This document shows positions 43,701 to 50,393 of a stretch of DNA of 64,000 bases, one piece after another (position 1 is the first letter of the stretch; every line of letters starts with the position of its first letter). The DNA is from JAWPMT01 sp965215825. GTDB taxonomy: Bacteria; Bacteroidota; Bacteroidia; Cytophagales; Cyclobacteriaceae. The notes under the pieces were generated by a model. The model did not search any database and was not told where the DNA came from. It worked only from the letters and a program-made list of their open reading frames with translations. The position numbers and the translations under genes are program-made. The stretch is taken from contig CBDCEM010000003.1 in assembly GCA_965215825.1 (NCBI GenBank), forward strand, positions 806,001-870,000. The letters run 5' to 3'.

Positions 43701-46700
43701 GAGATTTAGCAAAATGGCTTCCAAATGGGGACATACAATTTTTAGGAAGAGTTGATAACCAGGTAAAAATTAGTGGTTATAGAATAGAGTTAGGTGAGGT
43801 TGAGAGTCAGCTTTTACATAACAGATGGATAGAAGAAGCGGCTGTGGTGGTGAAAGATAAAAATGATGACAAATTTTTAGCTGCCTACTATACATCTGAA
43901 AAAGAATTGGAAACCGCTGAGTTGAGAGCATTTCTCATCGATTGTCTCCCAGCCTATATGGTTCCTTCGCATTTCGTTCAGTTAGAAGAGCTGCCATTAA
44001 CTCCTAATGGAAAATTAGATAGAAAGGCCTTGCCGGATCCGGAAATTAAGATCAGTGATGGATTCATTGCGCCCTCTAACATTACAGAAAAAGAACTTGT
44101 AAGGATATGGTCAGAAGTACTGACAATCAGTCAGGATGCCATTAGTACCAATAGTAGTTTTTTTGAACTTGGTGGACACTCGATACTAGCCATTAAACTG
44201 TTGAATGAGATTCAAAATTCTTTTGGGATTAACCTTACATTGCCGGCCTTCTTTAATGACCCCTCAATTAAGGCAATCTCAAAATTGATCACTCAGGGAT
44301 CTGAAGAGCAGGAGGTGCTTCCTCAAATATTGACCGATGAGGAGAATAGATATGAGTCCTTTCCCTTAACCGGAGTACAACAAGCATACTGGATTGGAAG
44401 GAAGGATATATTCGAGTACGGCAATGTAGGAACTCACATCTATTCGGAATCTTACGTGGAAGAGTTGGATGTTGAAAGATTCAACAAGGCGCTCCAATTG
44501 TTAATTGATCGCCATGAAATGCTTAGAATGGTGGTTACTGAGCAGGGTGAACAGAAAATACTGAAGGAAGTACCACGATATGAAGCTAAAGTTCTTGATC
44601 TAAACAAGTATTCAGAAGAAGAAGGTCAAAAGTTATTTGATCTGTTGAGAGACGAACTTTCCCACCAGGTATTTTCAGGGGAGGAATGGCCTTTGTTTGA
44701 TATTCGGATCACCATATTTAGAGATGGTACTTATAAGGTCCATAGCAGCCTGGACGCTCTCATTATGGATGCAGGAAGCTTGATTATTCTTTTCGATGAC
44801 TTTAAAAAATTCTATGTAGATACTAATGTTGCGTTTCCAGCGATAAATATATCCTTCCGCGATTATATACTAACCGAATTGAAGCTAAGGGAAACCAATC
44901 TTTTTGATAAATCAAAGAAATATTGGTTAGACAGAATAGAGCATTTCCCCTTAGCTCCAGAATTACCACTCAATCAGAACAAAGATACAAATAGTGATAA
45001 TAGCTTTGAACGACATGGTTCATACCTTCCAAAACAGAAATGGAACAATTTACAGGACAAAGCCAAAAAGTTGGGGATCACTCCGACAGTCTTGCTAATT
45101 GGATGTTTATCCGAAGTATTGAAAGTTTGGAGTAAATCAGCGCATTTTACCCTGAACCTTACCCTATTTAACAGAATTCCTTTTCACCAGGATGTCGATA
45201 AAATCTTAGGAGATTTTACCTCATTAACGCTTCTAGAGGTGGATTATAGAGGCGATAATACTTTTTCGAATCGTTTGAAAGGGATTCAAGACCGAATGTG
45301 GGAAGATTTAGAGCATAAATATTACAGTGGTGTGGAGGTGCTAAGAGAGATGTCACGTCACCATGGAAATACGGTATTTGTTCCTATAGTATTGACAAGT
45401 ACGCTTGGAATAGGGGACGAGAATAAGGAGGTAGTGGAAGAAGACCTTTCTGAAAAAGATGAAAAGAAACTGAATTATGCCATTACTCAAACCCCGCAAG
45501 TATGGCTTGATGTCCAGTTAATGGAAAATTCCAAAGGGCTCTATTTTAATTGGGATTCCATTAAAGGGTTATTTCCTGACGGTCTGATAGATGCCATGTT
45601 CGAAGCGTATGAAACACTTCTAAATGAACTTTCCGAATCAGAAAACCTTTTTGATTCTAAATCTCTGATACCCTTACCTCAGCAGCAAGCGCAACAACGA
45701 ACAGTTATTAACAATACTGTCGGCGAGATTCCGGAAAAACTGCTGCATGAAATTTTCCGCGAAAAGGCTAAGGAGCAAAAAGATGCCATAGCCATCGAAA
45801 CAAACAATAAGCGCGTGAGCTATGGAGAATTACATCTTTTAAGCAATCAAATAGGCCATGAGTTAAGGAGTGCGGGAGCCCGGCCGAACCAATTAATTGC
45901 TGTGGTAATGGATAAATGCTGGGAGCAAGTAACTGCAGCCTTAGGTATTCTATATGCCGGAGCCGCTTATTTGCCTATAGATGCAGACCTTCCCCTGGAA
46001 CGCATCCAGCTTTTATTGGAGCAAGGTGAGGTAGATATTTTATTGACTACTCCTGAAATTAAGAACCGCATTGAATTTCCTGATAGTAAGAAAGTAATAG
46101 AATTAACAGAAGACTCTCCGGGCGATTCTTTGAACGAGGAAATGCCGGACATTCAATCAGCAGAAGATCTGGCTTACGTAATATTTACTTCCGGGTCCAC
46201 AGGCACACCCAAAGGTGTTATGATTGATCATAGAGGTGCTGTAAATACTGTTTTGGACATCAACGAAAGGTTTAATGTTACTGAAAAAGATAAGGCATTT
46301 GGCTTGTCTTCTTTAAGTTTTGACCTGTCGGTATACGATATTTTTGGACTACTGGCTGCTGGAGGTACGATATTTATTCCAGATAAAGGAGATTTAAAGT
46401 CTCCGGAAAAGTGGCTGCATTACGTTGAAACATACCATCTAACAGTATGGAATTCGGTACCTGCCCTGATGCAGATGATGATCGATTATTCCCAGGATTG
46501 GGAGGTGAATTTACCCCTTCGTTTGGTTATGATGAGTGGCGATTGGATACCTGTAGGTTTACCGGAGAGGATAACCCACCGATGCCCGGAATCAGCTATC
46601 ATTAGTCTGGGTGGGGCAACCGAAGCATCCATTTGGTCTATTTACTGTCCTATTGATAAAGTGGAGAACCATTGGAAGAGCATACCCTATGGTAAGCCCC

Positions 46701-49700
46701 TTAAAAATCAACAATTCTATGTGCTTAAACCTGACCTAAGCGATTGCCCCAACCATGTCGCAGGTGACTTATATATAGGAGGAATCGGATTAGCAAAGGG
46801 ATATTGGAAAGATAAAGAAAAGACAGATTCGAGTTTCATTATACATCCGGATACGAACGAAAGACTTTATAAAACGGGTGACTTAGGCCGCTATCTGGAT
46901 GATGGGAACATAGAGTTTTTAGGTAGGGAGGATTCACAAGTGAAAATTCAGGGATATCGAATTGAACTGGGAGAGATAGAAGAAGCGCTAAAAAACCATG
47001 AAGACATACAGGATGCAGTAGCCATAGCCACTAGTGCCGGAGGTCAGGCTAAACGGTTGGTAGCTTATGTCGTAGGAAAAGAAAGTAATGTCAATCCTGA
47101 AGATAACATTGGTGTTGTGGAGACATTCAGGAGTAAAGTAATTGGCGATAACGTCGAACGTAAATTGTTCAAAATGTCCAAACCGGGACTGAGAGCATTT
47201 GACCCAGAAGCAGTTAGTGTTTTCTTACCATCCATCGAAAAATCAAAAAAATTACAACTAAAGGCAAGGTCACCTTTTAACAAGAGTTTTATCGAAGAAG
47301 GTCTCACCCTGAATGATCTTGGTCAAATGTTAGAAGGGCTAATACAGCATACTAGTCCTGAGTTAATACTGCCAAAGTATTATTATCCTTCAGCGGGGAG
47401 CTTGTATCCGGTTCAAACATATCTTCATGTCAGAGAAAATAAGGTCTCTGGTTTGAAGAGAGGCTATTACTATTACCACCCGGAGCATCATTGCCTCTAC
47501 CTCGTAAATCCATGCCACCAAGAGTACCTATCAGACGCTGATCATAGTTCAGTCAGCCTTTTTCTGGTAGGAGACTTGAAAGCAATAGCACCATTATACG
47601 GTGATTTGGCAGAAGGATTCTGCCATCAGGAGGCGGGCCACATGGCCAACTTATTGATTAACTTCTTTAATGAAAACCTGGCCTGGATACCCCAAAATCC
47701 AACGCATGATGCTGATCTTCATGCGAAATTTTCTCTAGACCCGGAGCATATCATTATCCAGGAATTTTTAGGAGGAAGGGTCTCTGAAAACTCTACCGAT
47801 AACCAGGTTTATTCTTCATTTGGAGGAACTGAAAACGGCAAAATGGTACATCCTTCTATTCAGTTGCCGGAAAGCGAACTGGACGAGACATGTTCTTTTT
47901 CTCACCTATATCGAAAAAGCTACAGGACTTATCTCAACGATGCTCTTTCTTTAGATGATTTGAGTTTTCTACTTAAATCTGCATTAGCTGGCGTTGATTC
48001 TCCTTTATTTGGAGCGGAGGGCTTAGCGTTATTTTTATATGCAAAGCCTGGGAAAGTGCAATCTTTGGAAGGCGGGTATTACCAATATCAGCTGGCGACA
48101 TCAAGCCTCAAATTATTGACACCATGTAAATCAGCTCTGGATGTCTTTTCAGGCAATGATATGATTTACGAGAATGGCGGTTTTGGCATATTTATAACAG
48201 GAAAAAAATCGATTCATTCCGAACTCGCTTCCGGTTATCTCGCACAAGCCATGATGAACCACAGTCCTTCACGTAAGATTGGGTTATGTATTGCTGGTAC
48301 GGTAAATCAAAGTAGACTAAAGGAAGCTTTGACTCTTTCTTCCGATACATCTGTGGTTTATAGTCTCTTGGGTGGGGTAATATCTGAAGACCAAATAGAA
48401 GCCGTTGAGAAATACGAGCAAATCGATAATGGGAGCCTGGAGCAATCCATTAAAGAATTTCTAAGAAGTTACCTGCCGGAATATATGATCCCGGGGCAAT
48501 TTATTCAGCTTGACAAAGTACCATTGAGTTCAAATGGGAAAGTGAACAGGAAAGCGCTGCCTGCTCCTAAGAATCAAAAGAAAAATGAATACGAGTTACC
48601 ATCTACTTCGATAGAGAAGGAACTTGCTGAAATATGGGCCGAAGTGCTTGAAATAGAACAGCAGGAAATTAGTCTTGAATCAGATTTCTTTCAGCTGGGA
48701 GGACACTCCATTTTGGCAATTCAGATGATTAATAAGCTTAATGCTGCTTATGGGGTTCAATTTGGAATCGAAGACATATTTGTCAGTTCCGACTTAAAAA
48801 CCTTTAGTAATATAATAGAGAACAAGCTGAGAGATGATGATCATAAGCCTGAGCCGAATTTCAAGTTACTTCCGGCTGAAAAGAGAGAATACTATCCTAT
48901 CTCATTTGCCCAGAGAAGAATAATTTATTCCCAATTAATGTTCAAAACCGATACAAGCTACAACTCAACGAGTGTGTTTCTTATTGAGGGGAAATTACAA
49001 CTGGAGCAACTTGAAAAAGCTTTTCAATCACTTGCAGAGAGGTATGAAATTTTAAGAACGTCATTCCATTTTATCAATGGAAGTCCTGTACAAAAAGTAA
49101 ATGCCAGCGTACCCATAAAAATCCTTACCAAAGATTTAAGGAACATCAAAGATGGGAGAAGCATGGAAAGTATGATGGAGGACGAAATTGATCGTTTTAT
49201 TCAACCGTTTGAACTGACCGTGGCACCTCTATTTAGAATAGCTGTTGTTGCCATTGAAGAAGCTAAATGGGGGTTGCTGTTTGATATTGAACACTCCATT
49301 ATGGACAAAGCGTCTCATGACATAATCAACCAGGAATTCATCAAAATCATGGCAGGAGAACAGCTCGAGCCAGTAAAAGTTCACTATAAAGATTTTGCTT
49401 TATGGCAGAACAAAAATTTTTCCCAGATTAATACGCAATCAAAGCAGCGACAACATTGGCTAAATGAGTTTAAAACGGATGTAGAACCACTTAATTTACC
49501 TACGGACTATCCCCGCTCAGAAATCACTGGTTATGATGCGGAAGAATATGAGTTTTTTATGGGTAAGCATCGTACCAGTGACCTAACCAAATTGTCGAAG
49601 GACAAAGATGTAACGATGTATACGTTAATGCTTACTGTCTTTAAGGTGATGCTTCATAAACTGACTAAGCAAAATGACATTTGCATTGGTATGCCGTACT

Positions 49701-50257
49701 TAGACCGGGATCACACTTTACTTGAAGACATGGTAGGTGTTCTGCTAAATACACTGATCATCAGGTCGTACCCGAAGGGAACTACTAGGTTTTCAGAATA
49801 TCTGAATGATGTAAAAGATACGATGATAAAAGCAATTTCAAACGGTGGGTATCCTTATGAAATGCTCTTAGATGAAATAAAGTACCAAAGAATAAAAGGC
49901 AGGAACCCTCTTTTTGATATTCTATTCAATTCCAGAACCCTTACTAGTGGCCAGGGTCAACAGAACGGCAAACCTGAGGGGGCATCGGAACAGCAATTTT
50001 CTCCATATAAGATTCCGAATAAGGCTACTGCATTTGATCTTTCGGTTTTACTTCAGGTAGTAGATGGTGATATCCAATTCACCATTCAATTTAAGACCGA
50101 TTTGTTCGAAAGATCTACCGTTAAATATTTTATGGACGAATACACCTCCCTGTTAGATCAAATTATAGACAGTCAGGAATTGATGCTTGATGAATACTTA
50201 ATTTTTGATCACAACATGGGTACGTCAAATAAAATCAAAATAGTCAATACACATTAA
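31748..50257 (+). CDS. Giant NRPS, five carriers: A-PCP-C-A(Thr)-PCP-E-C-A(Asn)-PCP-C-A(Gly)-PCP-Cy-A(Cys,Ox)-PCP-C
   Basis: The protein has 6169 residues and starts directly with an A domain. A1: pocket D A R H L S M M I K, unassigned; PCP Ser553. C1: HHIIMDG at 733. A2: D F W N I G M V H K, an exact threonine code; PCP Ser1593 in VGGDSI. E: HHLVVDGISWRIL at 1772. C2: HHILMDG at 2242, D-acceptor type, consistent with the preceding E. A3: D L T K I G E V G K, asparagine; PCP Ser3105. C3: HHIISDG at 3285. A4: D I L Q M G M V W K, close to glycine codes; PCP Ser4145. Cy: Asp4336-Asp4341-Ser4344 (DxxxxDxxS). A5: D L Y N M S L I W K, close to the cysteine code, with an oxidase insertion; PCP Ser5654. 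Final C: EHSIMDK at 5848, a changed active-site motif, with no A domain after it. It probably pairs with the separate A-PCP protein at 52120. Codes were aligned by eye to GrsA. Confidence 0.96.
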   Translation: MSFQNKLIKSLVDHAQRTAIEVNSKTISYSEIHRKADRITSFLLKQKLEKETIIGILLDNRVDIISTVIGVINARCVFVLVDSSLPDNRLYSIVSDMQLAYLISSDSLSETRSDKQWWPTNNFALKDIFDDDSLDNTGEIDYPEFDAEDSLYVYFTSGSTGTPKGIIGKNSSLLQFIQWEIKEFDIDENSKFSQFVSPYFDAFLRDIFVPLLAGGTICIPPQREDFYVSEKLTPWLDESEVSLIHCVPSLFRIINNDAITTDNYTKLKYVLMSGEKINPAELINWYTVFDGRIQLVNMYGTTEATMIQSFHRILPADARKSRIPIGQPIDGTELLITKNGVKPCNKLVPGELYIISNYLTKGYLNAPELSEQKFVQIESGNHAGKHAFRTGDQARLLTDNNIELIGRKDRQIKLRGIRIEVDEVENVLLSSNLLKNVVVRVHAEENGDESLIAFAIGKELWSGSGFKQKIQQYAQDHLPKYMIPSKILEVDKFPLLITGKIDYKALHNLLISDRTVIAPSNKIEIEVLGIWKEILGDKEISMEDIFHEIGGNSLTIMTLISKINNAYDVRISLGELFKNPTIKKQAAFIESANKNNKTTIPKAKEADYYPVTSVQKRLFFLHQFDKNSTAYNLQLIVKLHGAIERRKLNEAVNKLVERHESFRTYFEVLDGKPVQKIKDKIHFEVKYLKAVVNDLDKEVDKFVQPFDLSAAPLIRIGVIEFATQKHLLIVDAHHIIMDGVSQTVLIQEFMASYTDRQLPELKLNYKDFAEWRHLEEQQKTIAKQKDFWLRQYSELPETLELPVDFTRPSVKADKANKLHFEVGALETSKLKSIAEEEGATMFMVVFSIFNVLLSKLSAREDIVIGAPVAGRHQHIDLEDLIGMFVTTLPLRNYPKGNLSFREFLLSVKDNVLSCIENQDYPYEELIDDLKVERDAGRNPLFDITFAYQNYKKSELEIPEIEVESYKREHATAKFDINFLGSEVDDQIHLTFEYSTALFKQETIERFITYFEKIVSAVIIDTDTKIYDIDILRDSQEQDHLLQDLDFGEVNYPKDKTLIDLFSAQVKRTPHHIALKYEDRTMNYVQLDKESTQLAFLLRSKGVEANSVVGLMTDRSIEFIIGLLAILKSGGAYLPIDFDYPRERKKYLLENSGTKLLLTKKEFEEDLAYDLETIFIDEVQEDSDQVPEIDSINEPSDLCYVIYTSGTTGNPKGVMVEHRNIVRLFFNDEVPFTFQSDDVWTMFHSHSFDFSVWEIFGALLFGGKLIIIPKMVARDTQAYHHILKQEKVSILNQTPSAFYNLIQAELSGPETELSLRHVIFGGEALVPGRLKDWRLRYPDVKLVNMYGITEVAVHVTYKEITEKEIENNISDIGKPLPTLSAFVFDKHMNPVPYGVIGELYVGGAGVTRGYLGKEQLTKEKFIQSPHDSDRRLYRTGDLARVLSSGDLEYLGRADHQVQLRGFRIELGEIENQLNLYPTVKEAVVIMKENQDHTFLTAYYVSEKTTDIETIRGFLSGKLPDYMIPSYYVHLEEVPLTVNGKLDKAALPDPEIKIQDQYVAPQTKEEKLLAEVWASVLGIDHIGTTDNFFSVGGDSIKSIQICSRIRGEGYELSVHSIFVHQNIKQLATILKPLDVISDQSTIIGKAALTPIQSWFFEGPVKAKHHYNQAVMLSFEEEVSIENIREIFWKLQEHHDALRMVFRSEDEILIQENLSTDLPVSVEEYDLKDQGTQIEASLLEISNQIQSGINLEQGPLMKVGLFHLEKGSRLLIVIHHLVVDGISWRILFEDIELLYQQINRNESLNLPSKTDSFLSWSGHLREYIKGDQFKEAKTYWESFDAKNISRVPKDNQNGSNTGFDRRYASFTLNSEETTLLLKEVHPSFNTQINDILLTALLLSVSMRYGHCKVQVDLESHGREEINGTNVSRTVGWFTTIYPVILEKMDGDLAYQIKCIKEALANVPNSGLDYSLAKYYVSEDDDQTEWLTENSQIIFNYLGQFDADTRGRSYSIAKERGGDTVSSTETINYDWDISGIVHSDKLKMTIAYSQKQYSEETITTFMQQFKESLKEIIDYCCTYNKLELTPSDLTYKKLSIIQLDALQSKYDIQDIYPLSPMQEGMLYHSLLDSESENYFSQLTYRLKGTLDVSLVEKSMNVLIGRHDILRTIFINEGYDRPLQLVLKERSIDFNYQDLQKEVENRSVDTVISACQQEEKLRKFDLSKDLLMRLSVIKITEDEYFFIWSRHHILMDGWCLSILINEFKQIYASYVDKIEPTLPVIANPYSNYIKWLEARDKEESADYWRKYLSYYNKLVTLPQKEISLSDLLPYHLMSEEWFLDHQAMKSLHQLSSEYGVTLNTIFQAAWAILLAKYNNTDDVVFGSVVSGRPAALEHVETMIGLFINTVPVRMSIDKGCSIGELLNKVQAEAIESEKHHFSLLSETQSSSELDNGLFDHLMVFENYPVTESLDTSEDFKVADAEIFEQTNYDLTIEISPAKETRIKIDYNANKYDSVTIRNVLVHLNQIIEEIISDTATDISKIDVNTTKEHQKLLYEFNDTGTDYSSSETVLSLFKKQVAQNPDTLAITIGDNRMTYKELDQRSDKLASYLQKAKGTKKGDMVGLMLERELQLIPSILGILKSGGTYIPIDPSFPDDRKTILIEDSALQVIITRNSHIQSLISISPEIVDLDTDLDDIDTNYEKPSSVKITGEDLAYVIYTSGSTGKPKGVMIEHGSLLNYTNWASGYYLKGEPSTFGLYTSISFDLTVTSIFIPLITNNKIIIYPGKDDGTRIKELVSSGEVDVLKLTPSHLKIIRDGAIDIPILAKNTKLIVGGEELETSLARSIYDKFGGKVEIYNEYGPTEATVGCMIHRYSPEETLTSVPIGHPINNTQVYVLDKDLHPVPLGATGELYVSGAGLSRGYLANSSLTEERFISNPFVQGTVMYKTGDLARRHANDGMLYKGRTDDQVKVHGYRIELGEIAYQLSNHPQITDSVVVVRTESEEGPDYLVGYYLSESELDSTLLVDYLSEKLPKYMIPAFYVHMKSWPLTRNGKLDKEALPSPEKTGDLDYVPPSNKIETVLQGLWSDVLKIKPELISANGNFQKMGGNSLTTLYLIGRIRKTFNVEISLSGIFEYPTIKEQAEFIQDKTGESDASIIKTQEAEHYPLSSPQKRVFFLHKFDPEALAYNMPQIVRLEGKPDRKKITDAFKKLIDRHESLRTSFETKGSEPVQNVRKDVTFEVDYIKADEDKMPATIQAFIRPFDLAIAPLMRVGLIETSSEDSVLIMDTHHIISDGVSQTIFIEEFMAIYKGGHEELPKLRLSYKDFVQWQLEKTQQDKVAGQKDFWINQFSEMPEILNLPTDFSRPAVKDHSGEVVSFELAGEDLNRLKSIAESEGATMFMVMFSMFNVLLSKLTSQRDIVIGTPVAGRHQHPELENILGMFVNTLAVRTKFREDVSFLELLSLVKKNTLGCLDNQDYPYEELVDILNVKRDTSRNPLFDVMFMYQNYRKSELKIPGLTLKQFDSKRIRSSFDVTMVVLESSEKLVVNFEYATSLFRKETVEKFMGYFRTMMSEVMRNDQIKLADIQVISDAEKDDLIHVFNDTRLDFDTNSTIHQLFEEQVSRHPHQPAISFEGESLTYQELNDKSDQLFRKLLTHLNGKEEVLIGIIMDRSVELVASMLAVLKAGCAYVPIDPEYPEERINFIIQDSKMKIILTGNSSQLVSEWLPKDVVSIDVTSKELPEQSEEPVDVNTSPSNLAYLIYTSGSTGNPKGVMVEHKSIINFVHGIINRISIPEDFSMLSLTTASFDIFVLETLLPLLNGSKIVLASSTDQKNTRSLTTLIKDQKVDGIQITPSHLKLLLSNKEGDALKGIKLLMVGGEEFPVNLLNDIRNYYSGKIYNMYGPTETTVWSAIKDLTDATSINIGTPIANTIIRILDNKGKLQPIGIPGELCIGGRGVARGYWDRAKLTRERFIKDPVVNDDIIYRTGDLAKWLPNGDIQFLGRVDNQVKISGYRIELGEVESQLLHNRWIEEAAVVVKDKNDDKFLAAYYTSEKELETAELRAFLIDCLPAYMVPSHFVQLEELPLTPNGKLDRKALPDPEIKISDGFIAPSNITEKELVRIWSEVLTISQDAISTNSSFFELGGHSILAIKLLNEIQNSFGINLTLPAFFNDPSIKAISKLITQGSEEQEVLPQILTDEENRYESFPLTGVQQAYWIGRKDIFEYGNVGTHIYSESYVEELDVERFNKALQLLIDRHEMLRMVVTEQGEQKILKEVPRYEAKVLDLNKYSEEEGQKLFDLLRDELSHQVFSGEEWPLFDIRITIFRDGTYKVHSSLDALIMDAGSLIILFDDFKKFYVDTNVAFPAINISFRDYILTELKLRETNLFDKSKKYWLDRIEHFPLAPELPLNQNKDTNSDNSFERHGSYLPKQKWNNLQDKAKKLGITPTVLLIGCLSEVLKVWSKSAHFTLNLTLFNRIPFHQDVDKILGDFTSLTLLEVDYRGDNTFSNRLKGIQDRMWEDLEHKYYSGVEVLREMSRHHGNTVFVPIVLTSTLGIGDENKEVVEEDLSEKDEKKLNYAITQTPQVWLDVQLMENSKGLYFNWDSIKGLFPDGLIDAMFEAYETLLNELSESENLFDSKSLIPLPQQQAQQRTVINNTVGEIPEKLLHEIFREKAKEQKDAIAIETNNKRVSYGELHLLSNQIGHELRSAGARPNQLIAVVMDKCWEQVTAALGILYAGAAYLPIDADLPLERIQLLLEQGEVDILLTTPEIKNRIEFPDSKKVIELTEDSPGDSLNEEMPDIQSAEDLAYVIFTSGSTGTPKGVMIDHRGAVNTVLDINERFNVTEKDKAFGLSSLSFDLSVYDIFGLLAAGGTIFIPDKGDLKSPEKWLHYVETYHLTVWNSVPALMQMMIDYSQDWEVNLPLRLVMMSGDWIPVGLPERITHRCPESAIISLGGATEASIWSIYCPIDKVENHWKSIPYGKPLKNQQFYVLKPDLSDCPNHVAGDLYIGGIGLAKGYWKDKEKTDSSFIIHPDTNERLYKTGDLGRYLDDGNIEFLGREDSQVKIQGYRIELGEIEEALKNHEDIQDAVAIATSAGGQAKRLVAYVVGKESNVNPEDNIGVVETFRSKVIGDNVERKLFKMSKPGLRAFDPEAVSVFLPSIEKSKKLQLKARSPFNKSFIEEGLTLNDLGQMLEGLIQHTSPELILPKYYYPSAGSLYPVQTYLHVRENKVSGLKRGYYYYHPEHHCLYLVNPCHQEYLSDADHSSVSLFLVGDLKAIAPLYGDLAEGFCHQEAGHMANLLINFFNENLAWIPQNPTHDADLHAKFSLDPEHIIIQEFLGGRVSENSTDNQVYSSFGGTENGKMVHPSIQLPESELDETCSFSHLYRKSYRTYLNDALSLDDLSFLLKSALAGVDSPLFGAEGLALFLYAKPGKVQSLEGGYYQYQLATSSLKLLTPCKSALDVFSGNDMIYENGGFGIFITGKKSIHSELASGYLAQAMMNHSPSRKIGLCIAGTVNQSRLKEALTLSSDTSVVYSLLGGVISEDQIEAVEKYEQIDNGSLEQSIKEFLRSYLPEYMIPGQFIQLDKVPLSSNGKVNRKALPAPKNQKKNEYELPSTSIEKELAEIWAEVLEIEQQEISLESDFFQLGGHSILAIQMINKLNAAYGVQFGIEDIFVSSDLKTFSNIIENKLRDDDHKPEPNFKLLPAEKREYYPISFAQRRIIYSQLMFKTDTSYNSTSVFLIEGKLQLEQLEKAFQSLAERYEILRTSFHFINGSPVQKVNASVPIKILTKDLRNIKDGRSMESMMEDEIDRFIQPFELTVAPLFRIAVVAIEEAKWGLLFDIEHSIMDKASHDIINQEFIKIMAGEQLEPVKVHYKDFALWQNKNFSQINTQSKQRQHWLNEFKTDVEPLNLPTDYPRSEITGYDAEEYEFFMGKHRTSDLTKLSKDKDVTMYTLMLTVFKVMLHKLTKQNDICIGMPYLDRDHTLLEDMVGVLLNTLIIRSYPKGTTRFSEYLNDVKDTMIKAISNGGYPYEMLLDEIKYQRIKGRNPLFDILFNSRTLTSGQGQQNGKPEGASEQQFSPYKIPNKATAFDLSVLLQVVDGDIQFTIQFKTDLFERSTVKYFMDEYTSLLDQIIDSQELMLDEYLIFDHNMGTSNKIKIVNTH
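44350..48840 (+). other. Thiazole-forming module: Cy-A(Cys)-Ox-PCP
   Basis: Within the giant NRPS, the Cy domain replaces the HHxxxDG of C domains with DALIMDAGS, the heterocyclization signature. Its A domain reads as cysteine-specific. Between A8 (GREDSQVKIQGYRIELGE, near 46920) and A9/A10 (LPEYMIP, NGKVNRKAL, near 48470-48540) lies an insertion of about 440 residues (roughly 47110-48435). It carries YYYPSAGSLYPVQTYL, a signature of McbC/SagB FMN-dependent dehydrogenases, and a second related half. Known Cy-A-Ox modules with this insertion point (epothilone EpoB, for example) make thiazoles, so thiazole rather than thiazoline is expected. Confidence 0.85.
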
Positions 50258-50393
50258 GTGATAGCCTGGCCAAGACCAGGATCAAACCAGTAACAATGGA
50301 TTAGTGCATGTTGTATTGACATTGCGTTGCAAATTCATCATGACTTCTATTGGGTAATTCCTATTTACTTATTTCCAAAAACTCGAACATTCT

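Noticed and set aside
50267..50282. CCTGG-CCAAGA-CCAGG after the giant NRPS as a terminator
   Set aside because: The stem is only 5 bases and no T-run follows.
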